A DNA stretch of 64,000 bases from Canna indica (taxonomy: Eukaryota; Streptophyta; Magnoliopsida; Zingiberales; Cannaceae): assembly GCA_034359265.1 (NCBI GenBank), contig CP136897.1:35823501-35887500 (forward strand), given 5' to 3'. Numbering within the stretch: the first letter of the stretch is position 1; each line of letters opens with the position of its first letter. Positions 1-12,244 of the stretch are shown here, piece after piece. The notes beneath the pieces are model-generated. The model worked only from the letters and a program-made list of their open reading frames with translations, had not been told where the DNA came from and did no database searches. A program made the position numbers and the translations under genes.

Positions 1-175
1 GAAAAATAACATTTCAATTATTATTTTTTGATTAAAACAGCCGTAACTCCGTGCATTATTGTCCGATTTTAGCTTTTTACGTGGCGCTAAAAGGCGCGCG
101 AAGAGACGAAGAAAATGACCCCGAGCTATCCCTCGGACGCTCACCCTTATTAGCCGACGATCAGAAGTGCATGAC
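1..175 (+). other. Partial 5S spacer at left window edge
   Basis: The right part of a spacer: AT-rich block, GTAACTCCGTGCATTATTG, the G-box-like ACGTGGCGC, a GCGCGCG stretch, then TTATTA at 147-152 (-29 to -24 of the first gene). The start is cut by the window edge, so the preceding gene is not seen. Confidence 0.9.
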
Positions 176-292
176 GGGTGCGATCATACTAGCACTAACG
201 CACTGGATCCCATCAGAACTTCGAAGTTCAGCGTGCTTGCGCGAGAGTGGTACTAGGATGGGTGACCCCTTGGGAAGTCCTCGTGTTGCACC
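176..292 (+). rRNA. 5S rRNA gene, copy 1
   Basis: Full length. C15T, C29T, C46T, A54C, G65C, A74G, C95T. A54C hits the A box. Same variant set as the gene at 11759. This is the left-sector class marked by G65C/A74G and is probably weakly or not functional. Confidence 0.95.
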
Positions 293-661
293 TTTTTTTT
301 TACTACCTATTTGATTGCACGACGAGATCATTTTTTTTACCAATCTTTCTAAACAAACGTTAAGGACGGACGACGTCGTCGCCATAAAATTTGGCTGTCG
401 ATCGCCCGCGCGGGGCCTGCCGCAAACTCTACGGCCGGCTCGATCGACCAACGAACTCGAAAAATTAAAATTTGTAAATAAATAAGAAAAATAACGTTTT
501 AATTATTATTTTTCGTTTAAAACGGGCGTAACTCCGTGCATTATTGTCCGATTTCAGCTTTTCACGTGGCGCTGAAAGGCGCGCAAAGAGACGAAGAAAA
601 TGACCCCCGAACTCTCCCTCGGACGCTCACCCTTATTAGCCGACGATCAGAAGTGCTTATC

Positions 662-778
662 GGGTGTGATCATACCAGCACTAACGCACCGGATCCCATC
701 AAAACTCCGAAGTTAAGGGTGCTTGGGCGAGAGTTGTACTAGGATGGGTGACCCCCTGGGAAGTCCTCGTGTTGCACC
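662..778 (+). rRNA. 5S rRNA gene, copy 2
   Basis: Full length. C6T, G41A, C57G, A74T; identical set to the gene at 7432. C57G lies in the A box. T9 follows. Confidence 0.95.
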
Positions 779-1146
779 TTTTTTTTTACTTCCTATTTGA
801 TTGCACGACGAGATCATTTTTTTTACCAATCTTTCTAACCAAACGTTAAGGACGGACGACGTCGTCGACATAAAATTTGGCTTTCGATCGTCCGTACGAG
901 GCCCGCCGCAACCTCTACGGCCGGCTCGATCGACCAACCGATCCGAAAAATTAAAATTTGTAAATAAATAAGAAAAATAACATTTCAATTATTATTTTTT
1001 GTTTAAAACGGCCGTAACTCCGTGCATTATTGTCCGATTTTAGCTTTTTACGTGGCGCTAAAAGGCGCGCGAAGAGACGAAGAAAATGACCCCGAGCTAT
1101 CCCACGGACGCTCACCCTTATTAGCCGACGATCAGAAGTGCATGAC

Positions 1147-1263
1147 GGGTGCGATCATGCCAGCACTAACGCACCGGATCCCATCAGAACTCCGAAGTGA
1201 AGCGTGCTTGCGCGATAGTGGTACTAGGATGGGTGACCCCTTGGGAAGTCCTCATGTTGCACC
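1147..1263 (+). rRNA. 5S rRNA gene, copy 3
   Basis: Full length. A13G, T53G, G65C, G70T, A74G, C95T, G108A. A box and intermediate element are both altered. The spacer after it has a 10-bp deletion in the GC block (around 1375). Confidence 0.94.
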
Positions 1264-1619
1264 TTTTTTTTTTAACCTATTTGAGTGCATGACGAGCTCA
1301 TTTTTTTTACCAATCTTTCTAACCAAACGTTAAGGACGGACGACGTCGTCGCCATAAAATTTGGCTGTCGATCGCCCTCCGCAACCTCTACGACCGGATC
1401 GATCGACCAACCGACCCGAAAAATTAAAATTTGTAAATAAATAAGAAAAATAACATTTCAATTATTATTTTTCGTTTAAAACGGACGTAACTCCGTGCAT
1501 TATTGTCCGATTTCAGCTTTTCACGTGGCGCTGAAAGGCGCGCGAAGAGAGGAAGAAAATGACCCCGAGTTGTCCCTCGGACGCTCACCCTAATTAGCCG
1601 ACGATCAGAAGTGCATGAC

Positions 1620-1736
1620 GGGTGCGATCATACTAGTACTAACGCACCGGATCCCATCAGAACTCCGAAGTGAAGCGTGCTTGCGCGAGAGTGGTACTAG
1701 GATGGGTGACCCCTTGGGAAGTCCTCGTGTTGCACT
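1620..1736 (+). rRNA. 5S rRNA gene, copy 4
   Basis: Full length. C15T, C18T, T53G, G65C, A74G, C95T, C117T. Confidence 0.94.
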
Positions 1737-2105
1737 TTTTTTTTTACTACCTATTTGATTGCACAACGAGATCATTTTTTTTACCAATCTTTCTAACCAA
1801 ACGTTAAGGACGGACGACGTCGTCGCCATAAATCTTGGCTGTCGATCGTCCGCGCGGGGCCCGCCGCAACCTCTACGGCAGGCTCGATCGAGCAACCGAC
1901 CCGAAAAATTAAAATTTGTAAATAAATAAGAAAAATAACATTGCAATTATTATTTTTCGTTTAAAACATGCGTAACTCCGTGCATTATTGTCCGATTTTA
2001 GCTTTTGACGTGGCGCTGAAAGGCGCGCGAAGAGATGAAGAAAATGACCCCCGAACTCTCCCTCGGACGCTCACCCTTATTAGCCGACGATCAGAAGTGC
2101 ATGAC

Positions 2106-2222
2106 GGGTGCGATCATATCAGCACTAACGCACCGGATCCCATCAGAACTTCGAAGTTAAGCGTGCTTGTGCGAGAGTAGTACTAGGATGGGTAACCCCC
2201 TGGGAAGTCCTCGCGTTGCACC
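2106..2222 (+). rRNA. 5S rRNA gene, copy 5
   Basis: Full length. C14T, C46T, G65T, G89A, T109C. G89A keeps a GNRA-type loop at nt 87-90. Confidence 0.95.
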
Positions 2223-2591
2223 TTTTTTTTTACTACCTATTTGATTGCACGACGAGATCGTTTTTTTTACCAATCTTTCTAACCAAACGTTAAAGACGGA
2301 CGACGTCGTCAATATAAAATTTGGCTGTCGATCGCCCGCGCGGGGCCCGCCGCAAACACTACGGCCGGCTCCATCGACCAACCGACCCGAAAAATCAAAA
2401 TTTGTAAATAAATAAGAAAAATAACATTTCAATTATTATTTTTCGTTTAAAACAGGCGTAACTCCGTGCATTATTGTCCGATTTCAGCTGTTCACGTGGC
2501 GCTGAAAGGCGCGCGAAGAGATGAAGAAAATGACCCCCGAACTCTCCCTCGGACGCTCACCCTTATTAGCCGACGATCAGAAGTGCATAAC

Positions 2592-2708
2592 GGTTGCGAT
2601 CATACCAGCACTAACGCACCGGATCCCATCAGAACTCCGAAGTTAAGCGTGCTTGGGCGATAGTAGTACTAGGATGGGTGACCCCTTGGGAAGTCCTCAT
2701 GTTGCACT
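2592..2708 (+). rRNA. 5S rRNA gene, copy 6
   Basis: Full length. G3T, G70T, C95T, G108A, C117T. G3T breaks a helix I pair. The T tract is interrupted by C (TTTTTCTTTT). Confidence 0.94.
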
Positions 2709-3076
2709 TTTTCTTTTACTACCTATTTGATTGCACGACGAGATCATTTTTTTTACCAATTTTTCTAACCAAACGTTAAGGACGGACGACATCGTCGCCA
2801 TAAAATTTGGCTGTCGATCGCCCGCGCGGGGCCCGCCGCAAACTCTACGGCCGGCTCCATCGACCAACCGACCCAAAAAATTAAAATTTGTAAATAAATA
2901 AGAAAAATAACATTTCAATTATAATTTTTCGTTTAAAACAGCCGTAACTCCGTGCATTATTGTCTGATTTTAGCTTTTCACGTGGCGCTGAAAGGCGCGC
3001 GAAGAGACGAAGAAAATGACCCCGAGCTGTCCCTCGGACGCTCACCCTTATTAGCGGACGATCAGAAGTGCATGAC

Positions 3077-3193
3077 GGGTGAGATCATATCAACACTAAC
3101 GCACCGGATCCCATCAGAACTTCGAAGTTAACCGTGCTTGTGCGAGAGTTGTACTAGGATGGGTGACCCCCTGGGAAGTCCTCGTGTTGCACT
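3077..3193 (+). rRNA. 5S rRNA gene, copy 7
   Basis: Full length. C6A, C14T, G17A, C46T, G56C, G65T, A74T, C117T. The first T tract is broken up (TTGTCTTTTT), so stopping may be weak. Likely decayed. Confidence 0.93.
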
Positions 3194-3561
3194 TGTCTTT
3201 TTACTACCTATTTGATTGCACGACGAGATTATTTTTTTTGCCAATTTTTCTAACCAAACGTTAAGGACGGACGACGTAGTCGCCATAAAATTTGGCTGTC
3301 GATCGCCCGCGCGGGTCCCGCCGCAACCTCTACGGCAGGCTCGATCGACCAACCGACCCGAAAAATTAAAATTTGTAAATAAATAAGGATAATAACATTT
3401 CAATTATTATTTTTCGTTTAAAACGGGCATAACTCCGTGCATTATTGTCCGATTTCAGCTTTTCACGTGGCGCTGAAAGGCGCGCGAAGAGACGAAGAAA
3501 ATGACCCCGAGCTGTCCCTCGGACGCTCACCCTTATTAGCCGACGATCAGAAGTGCATGAT

Positions 3562-3678
3562 GGGTGCGATCATACCAGCACTAACGCACCGGATCCGATC
3601 AGAACTCCGAAGTTAAGTGTGCTTGGGCGAGAGTAGTATTAGGATGGGTGACCCCCTCGGAAGTCCTCGTGTTGCACC
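3562..3678 (+). rRNA. 5S rRNA gene, copy 8
   Basis: Full length. C36G, C57T, C78T, G97C. Base -1 is T. The following spacer lacks 10 bp of the GC block (around 3788). Confidence 0.95.
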
Positions 3679-4033
3679 TTTTTTTTTAACCTATTTGATT
3701 GCATGACGAGATCATTTTTTTTACCAATCTTTCTAACCAAACGTTAAGGACGGACGACGTCGTCGCCATAAAATTTGGCTGTCGATCGCCCGCCGCAACC
3801 TCTACAGCCGGCTCGATCGACCAACCGACCCGAAAAATTAAAATTTGTAAATAAATAAGAAAAATAATATTTCAATTATTATTTTTCATTTAAAACGGGC
3901 GTAACTCCGTGCATTATTGTCCGATTTCAGCTTTTCACGTGGCGCTGAAAGGCGCGCGAAGAGAGGAAGAAAATGACCCCGAGTTGTCCCTCGGACGCTC
4001 ACCCTTATTAGCCGACGATCAGAAGTGCATGAC

Positions 4034-4150
4034 GGGTGCGATCATACTAGCACTAACGCACCGGATCCCATCAGAACTCCGAAGTGAAGCGTGCTTGCGC
4101 GAGAGTGGTACTAGGATGGGTGACCCCTTGGGAAGTCCTCGTGTTGCACC
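4034..4150 (+). rRNA. 5S rRNA gene, copy 9
   Basis: Full length. C15T, T53G, G65C, A74G, C95T: the plainest member of the left-sector G65C/A74G class. Confidence 0.95.
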
Positions 4151-4519
4151 TTTTTTTTTACTACCTATTTGATTGCACGACGAGATCATTTTTTTTACCA
4201 ATCTTTCTAACCAAACGTTAAGGACGGACGACGTCGTCGCCATAAATCTTGGCTGTCGATCGTCCGCGCGGGGCCCGCCGCAACCTCTACGGAAGGCTCG
4301 ATCGAGCAACCGACCCGAAAAATTAAAATTTGTAAATAAATAAGGAAAATAACATTTCAATTATTATTTTTCGTTTAAAACGGGCGTAACTCCGTGCATT
4401 ATTGTCCGATTTCAGCTTTTCACGTGGCGCTGAAAGGCGCGCAAAGAGACGAAGAAAATGACCCCCGAACTCTCCCTCGGACGCTCGCCCTTATTAGCCG
4501 ACGATCAGAAGTGCATATC

Positions 4520-4636
4520 GGGTGCGATCATACCAGCACTAACGCACCGGATTCCATCAGAACTCCGAAGTTAAGCGTGCTTGGGCGACAGTAGTACTAG
4601 GATGGGTGACCCCCTGGGAAGTCCTCGTGGTGCACC
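4520..4636 (+). rRNA. 5S rRNA gene, copy 10
   Basis: Full length. C34T, G70C, T111G. Base -1 is C. Confidence 0.95.
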
Positions 4637-5004
4637 TTTTTTTTTACTACCAATTTGATTGCACGACGAGATCATTTTTTTTACCAATCTTTCTAACCAA
4701 ACGTTAAGGACGGACGACGTCGTCGCCATAAATCTTGGCTGTCGATCGCCCGCGCGGGGCCCGCCGCAACCTCTACGGCCGGCTCGATCGACCAACCGAC
4801 CCGAAAAATTAAAATTTGTAAATAAATAAGAAAAATAACATTTCAATTATTATTTTTAGTTTAAAATGGACGTAACTTCGTGTATTATTGTCCGATTGCA
4901 GCTTTTCACGTGGCGCTGAAAGGCGCGCGAAGAGAGGAAGAAAATGACCCCGAGATGTCCCTCGGACGCTCACCCTTATTAGCCGACGATCAGAAGTGCA
5001 TGAC

Positions 5005-5121
5005 GGGTGCGATCATACTAGCACTAACGCACCGGATCGCATCAGAACTCCGAAGTGAAGCGTGCTTCCGCGAGAGTGGTACTAGGATGGGTGACCCCTT
5101 GGGAAGTCCTCGTGTTGCACC
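5005..5121 (+). rRNA. 5S rRNA gene, copy 11
   Basis: Full length. C15T, C35G, T53G, G64C, G65C, A74G, C95T. Several A-box changes. Confidence 0.94.
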
Positions 5122-5488
5122 TTTTTTTTTTCTACCTATTTGATTGCACGACGAGATCATTTTTTTACCAATCATTCTAACCAAACGTTAAGGACGGACG
5201 ACGTCGTCGCCATAAATCTTGGCTGTCGATCGCCCGCACGGGGCCCGCCGCAACCACTACGGCCGGCTAGATCGACCAACCAACCCGAAAAATTAAAATT
5301 TGTAAATAAATAAGAAAAATAACATTTCAATTATTATTTTTCGTTTGAAACGGGCGTAACTCCGTGCATCATTGTCCGATTTCAGCTTTTCACGTGGCGC
5401 TGAAAGGCGCGCAAAGAGACGAAGAAAATGACCCCGAGCTGTCCCTCGGACGCTCACCCTTATTAGCCGACGATCAGAAATGCATGAT

Positions 5489-5605
5489 GGGTGCGATCAT
5501 ACCAGCACTAACGAACCGGATTCCATCAGAACTCCGAAATTAAGCGTGCTTGGGCGAGAGTAGTACTAGGATGGGTGACCCCCTGGGAAGTCCTCGTGTT
5601 GCACC
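5489..5605 (+). rRNA. 5S rRNA gene, copy 12
   Basis: Full length. C26A, C34T, G51A. Base -1 is T. Confidence 0.95.
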
Positions 5606-5973
5606 TTTTTTTTTACTACCTATTTGATTGCACGACGAGATCATTTTTTTTACCAATCTTTCTAACCAAACGTTAAGAACGGACAACGACGTCGCCATAA
5701 AATTTGGCTGTCGATCGCCCGCGCGGGGCCCGCCGCAACCTCTACGGCCAGCTCGATCGTCCAACCCACCCGAAAAATTAAAATTTGTAAATAAATAAGA
5801 AAAATAACATTTCAATTATTATTTTTCGTTTAAAACCGGCGTAACTCCGTGCATTATTGTCCGATTTCAGCTTTTCACGTGTCGCTGAAACGCGCGCGAA
5901 GAGACGAAGAAAATGACCCTGAGTTGTTCGTCGGACGCTCAACCTTATTAGCCGACGATCAGAAGTGCGTATC

Positions 5974-6090
5974 GGGTGTGATCATACCAGCACTAACGCT
6001 CTAGATCCCATCAGAACTCCGAAGTTAAGCGTGCTTGGCCGAGAGTAGTACTAGGATGGGTGACGCCCTGGGAAATCCTCGCGTTGTACC
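5974..6090 (+). rRNA. 5S rRNA gene, copy 13 (decayed)
   Basis: Full length but heavily changed: C6T, A27T, C29T, G30A, G66C, C92G, G102A, T109C, C114T. Nt 26-31 reads CTCTAG, shared only with the next copy. Probably a pseudogene in function. Confidence 0.9.
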
Positions 6091-6458
6091 TTTTTTTTAC
6101 TACCTATTTGATTGCACGACAAGATCATTTTTTTTACAAATCTTTCTAACCAAACGTTAAGAATGGACGACGTCGTCGCCATAAATCTTGGCTGTCGATC
6201 GCCCCCGCGGGGCCCACCGCAACCTCTACGGCCGGCTTGATCGACCAACCGACCCGAAAAATTAATATTAGTAAATAAATAAGAAAAATAACATTTCAAT
6301 TATTATTTTTCGTTTAAAACGGGCGTAACTCCCTGCATTATTGTCTGATTTCAGCTTTTCACGTGGCGCTGAAAGGCGCGCAAAGAGACGAAGAAAATGA
6401 CCCCCGAACTCTCCCTCGGACGCTCACCCTTATTAGCCGACGATCAGAAGTGCGTATC

Positions 6459-6575
6459 GGTTGTGATCATACCAGCACTAACGCTCTAGATCCAATCAGA
6501 ACTCCGAAGTTAAGCGTGCTTGCGCGAGAGTGGTACTTGGATGGGTGACCCCTTGGGAAGTCCTCGTGTTGCACC
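6459..6575 (+). rRNA. 5S rRNA gene, copy 14 (decayed)
   Basis: Full length. G3T, C6T, A27T, C29T, G30A, C36A, G65C, A74G, A80T, C95T: the 5' part follows copy 13 and the 3' part the G65C/A74G class, so it looks like a recombinant. T tract is TTTTATTTTT. Confidence 0.9.
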
Positions 6576-6944
6576 TTTTATTTTTACTACCTATTTGATT
6601 GCACGACGAGATCATTTTTTTTACCAATCTTTCTAACCAAACGTTAAGGACGGACGACATCGTCGCCATAAATCTTGGCTGTCGATCGCCCGCGTGGGGC
6701 CCGCCGCAACCTCTACGGCCGGCTCGATCGACTAACCGACCCAAAAAATTAAAATTTGTAAATAAATAAGAAAAATAACATTTCAATTATTATTTTTCGT
6801 TTAAAACGGGCGTAACTCCGTGCATTATTGTCCGATTTCAGCTTTTCACGTGGCGCTGAAACGCGCGCGAAGAGATGAAGAAAATGACCCCGAGTTGTCC
6901 CTCGGACGCTCACCCTTATTAGCCGACGATCAGAAGTGCATGAC

Positions 6945-7061
6945 GGGTGCGATCATACTAGCACTAACGCACCGGATCCCATCAGAACTTCGAGGTTCAG
7001 CGCGCTTGCGCGAGAGTGGTACTAGGATGGGTGACCCCTTGGGAAGTCCTCGTGTTGCACC
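6945..7061 (+). rRNA. 5S rRNA gene, copy 15
   Basis: Full length. C15T, C46T, A50G, A54C, T59C, G65C, A74G, C95T. Three A-box changes. T tract interrupted by A. Confidence 0.93.
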
Positions 7062-7431
7062 TTTTATTTTTACTACCTATTTGATTGCACGACGAGATCA
7101 TTTTTTTTACCAATCTTTCTAAACAAACGTTAAGAACGGACGATGTCGTCGCCATAAAATTTGGCTGTCGATCGCCCGCGCGGGGCCCGCCGCAACCTCT
7201 ACGGCCGGCTCGATCGACCAACCAACTCGAAAAATTAAAATTTGTAAATAAATAAGAAAAATAACGTTTTAATTATTATTTTTCGTTTAAAACGGGCGTA
7301 ACTCCGTGCATTATTGTCCGATTTCAGCTTTTCACGTGGCGCTGAAAGGCGCGCAAAGAGACGAATAAAATGACCCCCGAACTCTCCCTCGGACGCTCAC
7401 CCTTATTAGCCGACGATCAGAAGTGCATATC

Positions 7432-7548
7432 GGGTGTGATCATACCAGCACTAACGCACCGGATCCCATCAAAACTCCGAAGTTAAGGGTGCTTGGGCGA
7501 GAGTTGTACTAGGATGGGTGACCCCCTGGGAAGTCCTCGTGTTGCACC
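7432..7548 (+). rRNA. 5S rRNA gene, copy 16
   Basis: Full length. C6T, G41A, C57G, A74T, the same set as the gene at 662 (6770 bp earlier). Confidence 0.95.
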
Positions 7549-7916
7549 TTTTTTTTTACTTCCTATTTGATTGCACGACGAGATCATTTTTTTTACCAAT
7601 CTTTCTAACCAAACGTTAAGGACGGACGACGTCGTCGACATAAAATTTGGCTTTCGATCGTCCGTGCGGGGCCCGCCGCAACCTCTACGGCCGGCTCGAT
7701 CGACCAACCGACCCGAAAAATTAAAATTTGTAAATAAATAAGAAAAATAACATTTCAATTATTATTTTTTATTTAAAACGGCCGTAACTCCGTGCATTAT
7801 TGTCCGATTTCAGCTTTTTACGTGGCGCTAAAAGGCGCGCGAAGAGACGAAGAAAATGACCCCGAGCTATCCCTCGGACGCTCACCCTTATTAGCCGACG
7901 ATCAGAAGTGCATGAC

Positions 7917-8033
7917 GGGTGCGATCATACTAGCACTAACGCACCGGATCCCATCAGAACTTCGAAGTACAGCGTGCTTGCGCGAGAGTGGTACTAGGAT
8001 GGGTGAGCCCTTGGGAAGTCCTCGTGTTGCACC
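7917..8033 (+). rRNA. 5S rRNA gene, copy 17
   Basis: Full length. C15T, C46T, T53A, A54C, G65C, A74G, C91G, C95T. Confidence 0.94.
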
Positions 8034-8401
8034 TTTTTTTTTACTACCTATTTGATTGCACGACGAGATCATTTTTTTTACCAATCTTTCTAAACAAACG
8101 TTAAGGACGGACGACGTCGTCGCCATAAAATTTGGCTGTCGATCGCCCGCGCGGGGTCCGCCGCAACCCCTACGGCCGGCTCGATCGACCAACCAACTCG
8201 AAAAATTAAAATTTGTAAATAAATAAGAAAAATAACATTTCAATTATTATTTTTCGTTTAAAACGGGCGTAACTCCGTGCATTATTGTCCGATTTCAGCT
8301 TTTCACGTTGTGCTGAAACGCGCGCGAAGAGACGAAGAAAATGACCCCGAGTTGTTCCTCGGACGCTCACCCTTATTAGCCGACGATCAGAAGTGCATGA
8401 C

Positions 8402-8518
8402 GGGTGCGATCATACTAGCACTAACGCACCGGATCCCATCAGAACTCCGAAGATATGCGTGCTTGGGCGAGAGTAGTACTAGGATGGGTGACCCCTTGGG
8501 AAGTCCTCGTGTTGCACC
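8402..8518 (+). rRNA. 5S rRNA gene, copy 18
   Basis: Full length. C15T, T52A, A55T, C95T. The A box has two changes. Confidence 0.95.
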
Positions 8519-8887
8519 TTTTTTTTTACTACCTATTTGATTGCACGACGAGATCATTTTTTTTACCAATCTTTCTAACCAAACGTTAAGGACGGACGAC
8601 GTCGTCGACATAAAATTTGGCTGTCGATCACCCACGCGGGGCTCACCGCATCCTCTACGGCCGGCTCGATCGACCAATCGACCCGAAAAATTATAATTTG
8701 TAAATAAATAAGAAAAATAACATTTCAATTATTATTTTTCGTTTAAAACGGGCGTAACTCCTTGCATTATTGTCCGATTTCAGCTTTTCACGTGGCGCTG
8801 AAAGGCGCCCAAAGAGACGAAGAAAATGACCCCCGAACTCTCCCTCGGACGCTCACCCTTATTAGCCGATGATCAGAAGGGCATATT

Positions 8888-8981
8888 CGGTGCGATCATA
8901 CTAGCACTAATGCACCGGATCCCATTAGAACTCCGAAGTTAAGCGTGCTTGGGCGAGAGTAGTACTAGGATGGGTGACCCC
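8888..8981 (+). pseudogene. 5S pseudogene, 3' end deleted, copy 19
   Basis: Nt 1-94 remain (G1C, C15T, C24T, C39T). The sequence then runs from GACCCC straight into the T tract, dropping about 23 nt. The 3' strand of helix I is gone, so a product cannot fold as 5S. Deletion ends share CC-TT, which suggests microhomology. Twin at 11297. Confidence 0.93.
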
Positions 8982-9349
8982 TTTTTTTTTACTTCCTATT
9001 TGATTGCACGACGAGATCATTTTTTTTACCAATCTTTCTAACCAAACGTTAAGGACGGACGACGTCGTCGACATAAAATTTGGCTTTCGATCGTCCGTAC
9101 GAGGCCCGCCGCAACCTCTACGGCCGGCTCGATCGACCAACCGACCCGAAAAATTAAAATTTCTAAATAAATAAGAAAAATAACATTTCAATTATTATTT
9201 TTTGTTTAAAACGGCTGTAACTCCGTGCATTATTGTCCGATTTTAGCTTTTTACGTGGCGCTAAAAGGCGCGCGAAGAGACGAAGAAAATGACCCCGAGC
9301 TATCCCTCGGACGCTCACCCTTATTAGCCGACGATCAGAAGTGCATGAC

Positions 9350-9466
9350 GGGTGCGATCATACTAGCACTAACGCACCGGATCCCATCAGAACTTCGAAG
9401 TTCAGCGTGCTTGCGCGAGAGTGGTACTAGGATGGGTGACCCCTTGGGAAGTCCTCGTGTTGCACC
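9350..9466 (+). rRNA. 5S rRNA gene, copy 20
   Basis: Full length. C15T, C46T, A54C, G65C, A74G, C95T. Block partner at 11759, which adds C29T. Confidence 0.95.
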
Positions 9467-9836
9467 TTTTTTTTTTACTACCTATTTGATTGCACGACGA
9501 GATCATTTTTTTTACCAATCTTTCTAAACAAATGTTAAGGACGGACGACGTCGTCGCCATAAAATTTGGCTGTCGATCGCCCGCGCGGGGCCTGCCGCAA
9601 CCTCTACGATCGGCTCGATCGACCAACGAACTCGAAAAATTAAAATTTGTAAATAAATAAGAAAAATAACGTTTTAATTATTATTTTTCGTTTAAAACGG
9701 GCGTAACTCCGTGCATTATTGTCCGATTTCAGCTTTTCACGTGGCGCTGAAAGGCGCGCAAAGAGACGAAGAAAATGACCCCCGAACTCTCCCTCGGACG
9801 CTCACCCTTATTAGCCGACGATCAGAAGTGCTTATC

Positions 9837-9953
9837 GGGTGTGATCATACCAGCACTAACGCACCGGATCCCATCAAAACTCCGAAGTTAAGCGTGCTTG
9901 GGCGAGAGTTGTACTAGGATGGGTGACCCCCTGGGAAGTCCTCGCGTTGTACC
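9837..9953 (+). rRNA. 5S rRNA gene, copy 21
   Basis: Full length. C6T, G41A, A74T, T109C, C114T. Same as the gene at 12245. C6T and C114T turn two helix I pairs into G-U wobbles. Confidence 0.95.
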
Positions 9954-10321
9954 TTTTTTTTTACTACCTATTTGATTGCACGACGAGATCATTTTTTTTA
10001 CCAATCTTTCTAACCAAACGTTAAGGACGGACGACGTCGTCGCCATAAATCTTGGCTGTCGATCGCCCGCGCGGGGCCCGCCGCAACCTCTACGGCCGGC
10101 TCGATCGACCAACCGACCCGAAAAATTAAAATTTGTAAATAAATAAGAAAAATAACATTTCAATTATTATTTTTCGTTTATAACGGGCGTAACTCCGTGC
10201 ATTATTGTCCGATTTCAGCTTTTCACGTGGCGCTGAAATGCGTGCGAAGAGACGAAGAAAATGACCCCGAGTTGTTCCTTGGACGCTCACCCTTATTAGC
10301 CGACGATCAAAAGTGCATGAC

Positions 10322-10438
10322 GGGTGCGATCATACTAGCACTAACGCACCGGATCCCATCAGAACTCCGAAGATAAGCGTGCTTGGGCGAGAGTAGTACT
10401 AGGATGGGTGACCCTTTGGGAAGTCCTCGTGTTGCATA
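10322..10438 (+). rRNA. 5S rRNA gene, copy 22
   Basis: Full length. C15T, T52A, C94T, C95T, C116T, C117A (end GTTGCATA). Same as the gene at 12730. Confidence 0.94.
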
Positions 10439-10808
10439 TTTTTTTTTACTACCTATTTGATTGCACGACGAGATCATTTTTTTTACCAATCTTTCTAACC
10501 CAACGTTAAGGACGGACGACGTCGTCGACATAAAATTTGGCTGTCGATCGCCCACGCGGGGCTCGCCGCAACCTCTACGGCCGGCTCGATCGACCAACCA
10601 ACCCGAAAAATTATAATTTGTAAATAAATAAGAAAAATAACATTTCAATTATTATTTTTCGTTTAAAACGAGCGTAACTCCGTGCATTATTGTCCGATTT
10701 CAGCTTTTCACGTGGCGCTGAAAGGCGCCCAAAATAGACGAAGAAAATGACCCCCGAACTCTCCCTCGGACCCTCACCCTTATTAGCCGATGATCAGAAG
10801 GGCATATT

Positions 10809-10925
10809 CGGTGCGATCATACTAGCACTAATGCACCGGATCCCATTAGAACTCCTAAGTTAAGCGTGCTTGGGCGAGAGTAGTACTAGGATGGGTGACC
10901 CCTTGGGAAGTCCTCGTGTTGCACC
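10809..10925 (+). rRNA. 5S rRNA gene, copy 23
   Basis: Full length. G1C, C15T, C24T, C39T, G48T, C95T: an untruncated relative of the 3'-deleted copies, same as the gene at 14188. Confidence 0.94.
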
Positions 10926-11296
10926 TTTTTTTTTTTACTTCCTATTTGATTGCACGACGAGATCATTTTTTTTACCAATCTTTCTAACCAAACGTTAAGG
11001 ACGGACGACGTCGTCGCCATAAATCTTGGCTGTCGATCGCCCGCGCGGGGCCCGCCGCAACCTCTACGGCCAGCTCGATCGACCAACCGACCCGAAAAAT
11101 TAAAATTTGTAAATAAATAAGAAAAATAACAATTCAATTATTATTTTTCGTTTAAAACGGGCGTAACTCCGTGCATTATTGTCCGATTTCATGTTTTCAC
11201 GTGGCGCTGAAAGGCGCCCAAAGAGACGAAGAAAATGACCCCCGAACTCTCCCTCGGACGCTCACCCTTATTAGCCGATGATCAGAAGGGCATATT

Positions 11297-11390
11297 CGGT
11301 GCGATCATACTAGCACTAATGCAACGGATCCCATTAGAACTCCGAAGTTAAGCGTGCTTGGGCGAGAGTAGTACTAGGATGGGTGACCCC
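11297..11390 (+). pseudogene. 5S pseudogene, 3' end deleted, copy 24
   Basis: Same breakpoint as 8888, with G1C, C15T, C24T, C28A, C39T. Lies 2409 bp after its twin, so it came by block duplication rather than a second deletion. C28A arose afterwards. Confidence 0.93.
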
Positions 11391-11758
11391 TTTTTTTTTA
11401 CTTCCTATTTGATTGCACGACGAGATCATTTTTTTTACCAATCTTTCTAACCAAACGTTAAGGACGGACGACGTCGTCGACATAAAATTTGGCTTTCGAT
11501 CGTCCGTACGAGGCCCGCCGCAACCTCTACGGCCGGCTCGATCGACCAACCGATCCGAAAAATTAAAATTTGTAAATAAATAAGAAAAATAACATTTCAA
11601 TTATTATTTTTTGTTTAAAACGGCCGTAACTCCGTGCATTATTGTCCGATTTTAGCTTTTTACGTGGCGCTAAAAGGCGCGCGAAGAGACGAAGAAAATG
11701 ACCCCGAGCTATCCCTCGGACGCTCACCCTTATTAGCCGACGATCAGAAGTGCATGAC

Positions 11759-11875
11759 GGGTGCGATCATACTAGCACTAACGCACTGGATCCCATCAGA
11801 ACTTCGAAGTTCAGCGTGCTTGCGCGAGAGTGGTACTAGGATGGGTGACCCCTTGGGAAGTCCTCGTGTTGCACC
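11759..11875 (+). rRNA. 5S rRNA gene, copy 25
   Basis: Full length. C15T, C29T, C46T, A54C, G65C, A74G, C95T, exactly the set of copy 1 at 176. Confidence 0.95.
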
Positions 11876-12244
11876 TTTTTTTTTACTACCTATTTGATTG
11901 CACGACGAGATCATTTTTTTTACCAATCTTTCTAAACAAACGTTAAGGACGGACGACGTCGTCGCCATAAAATTTGGCTGTCGATCGCCCGCGCGGGGCC
12001 TGCCGCAACCTCTACGGCCGGCTCGATCGACCAACGAACTCGAAAAATTAAAATTTGTAAATAAATAAGAAAAATAACGTTTTAATTATTATTTTTCGTT
12101 TAAAACGGGCGTAACTCCGTGCATTATTGTCCGATTTCAGCTTTTCACGTGGCGCTGAAAGGCGCGCAAAGAGACGAAGAAAATGACCCCCGAACTCTCC
12201 CTCGGACGCTCACCCTTATTAGCCGACGATCAGAAGTGCTTATC

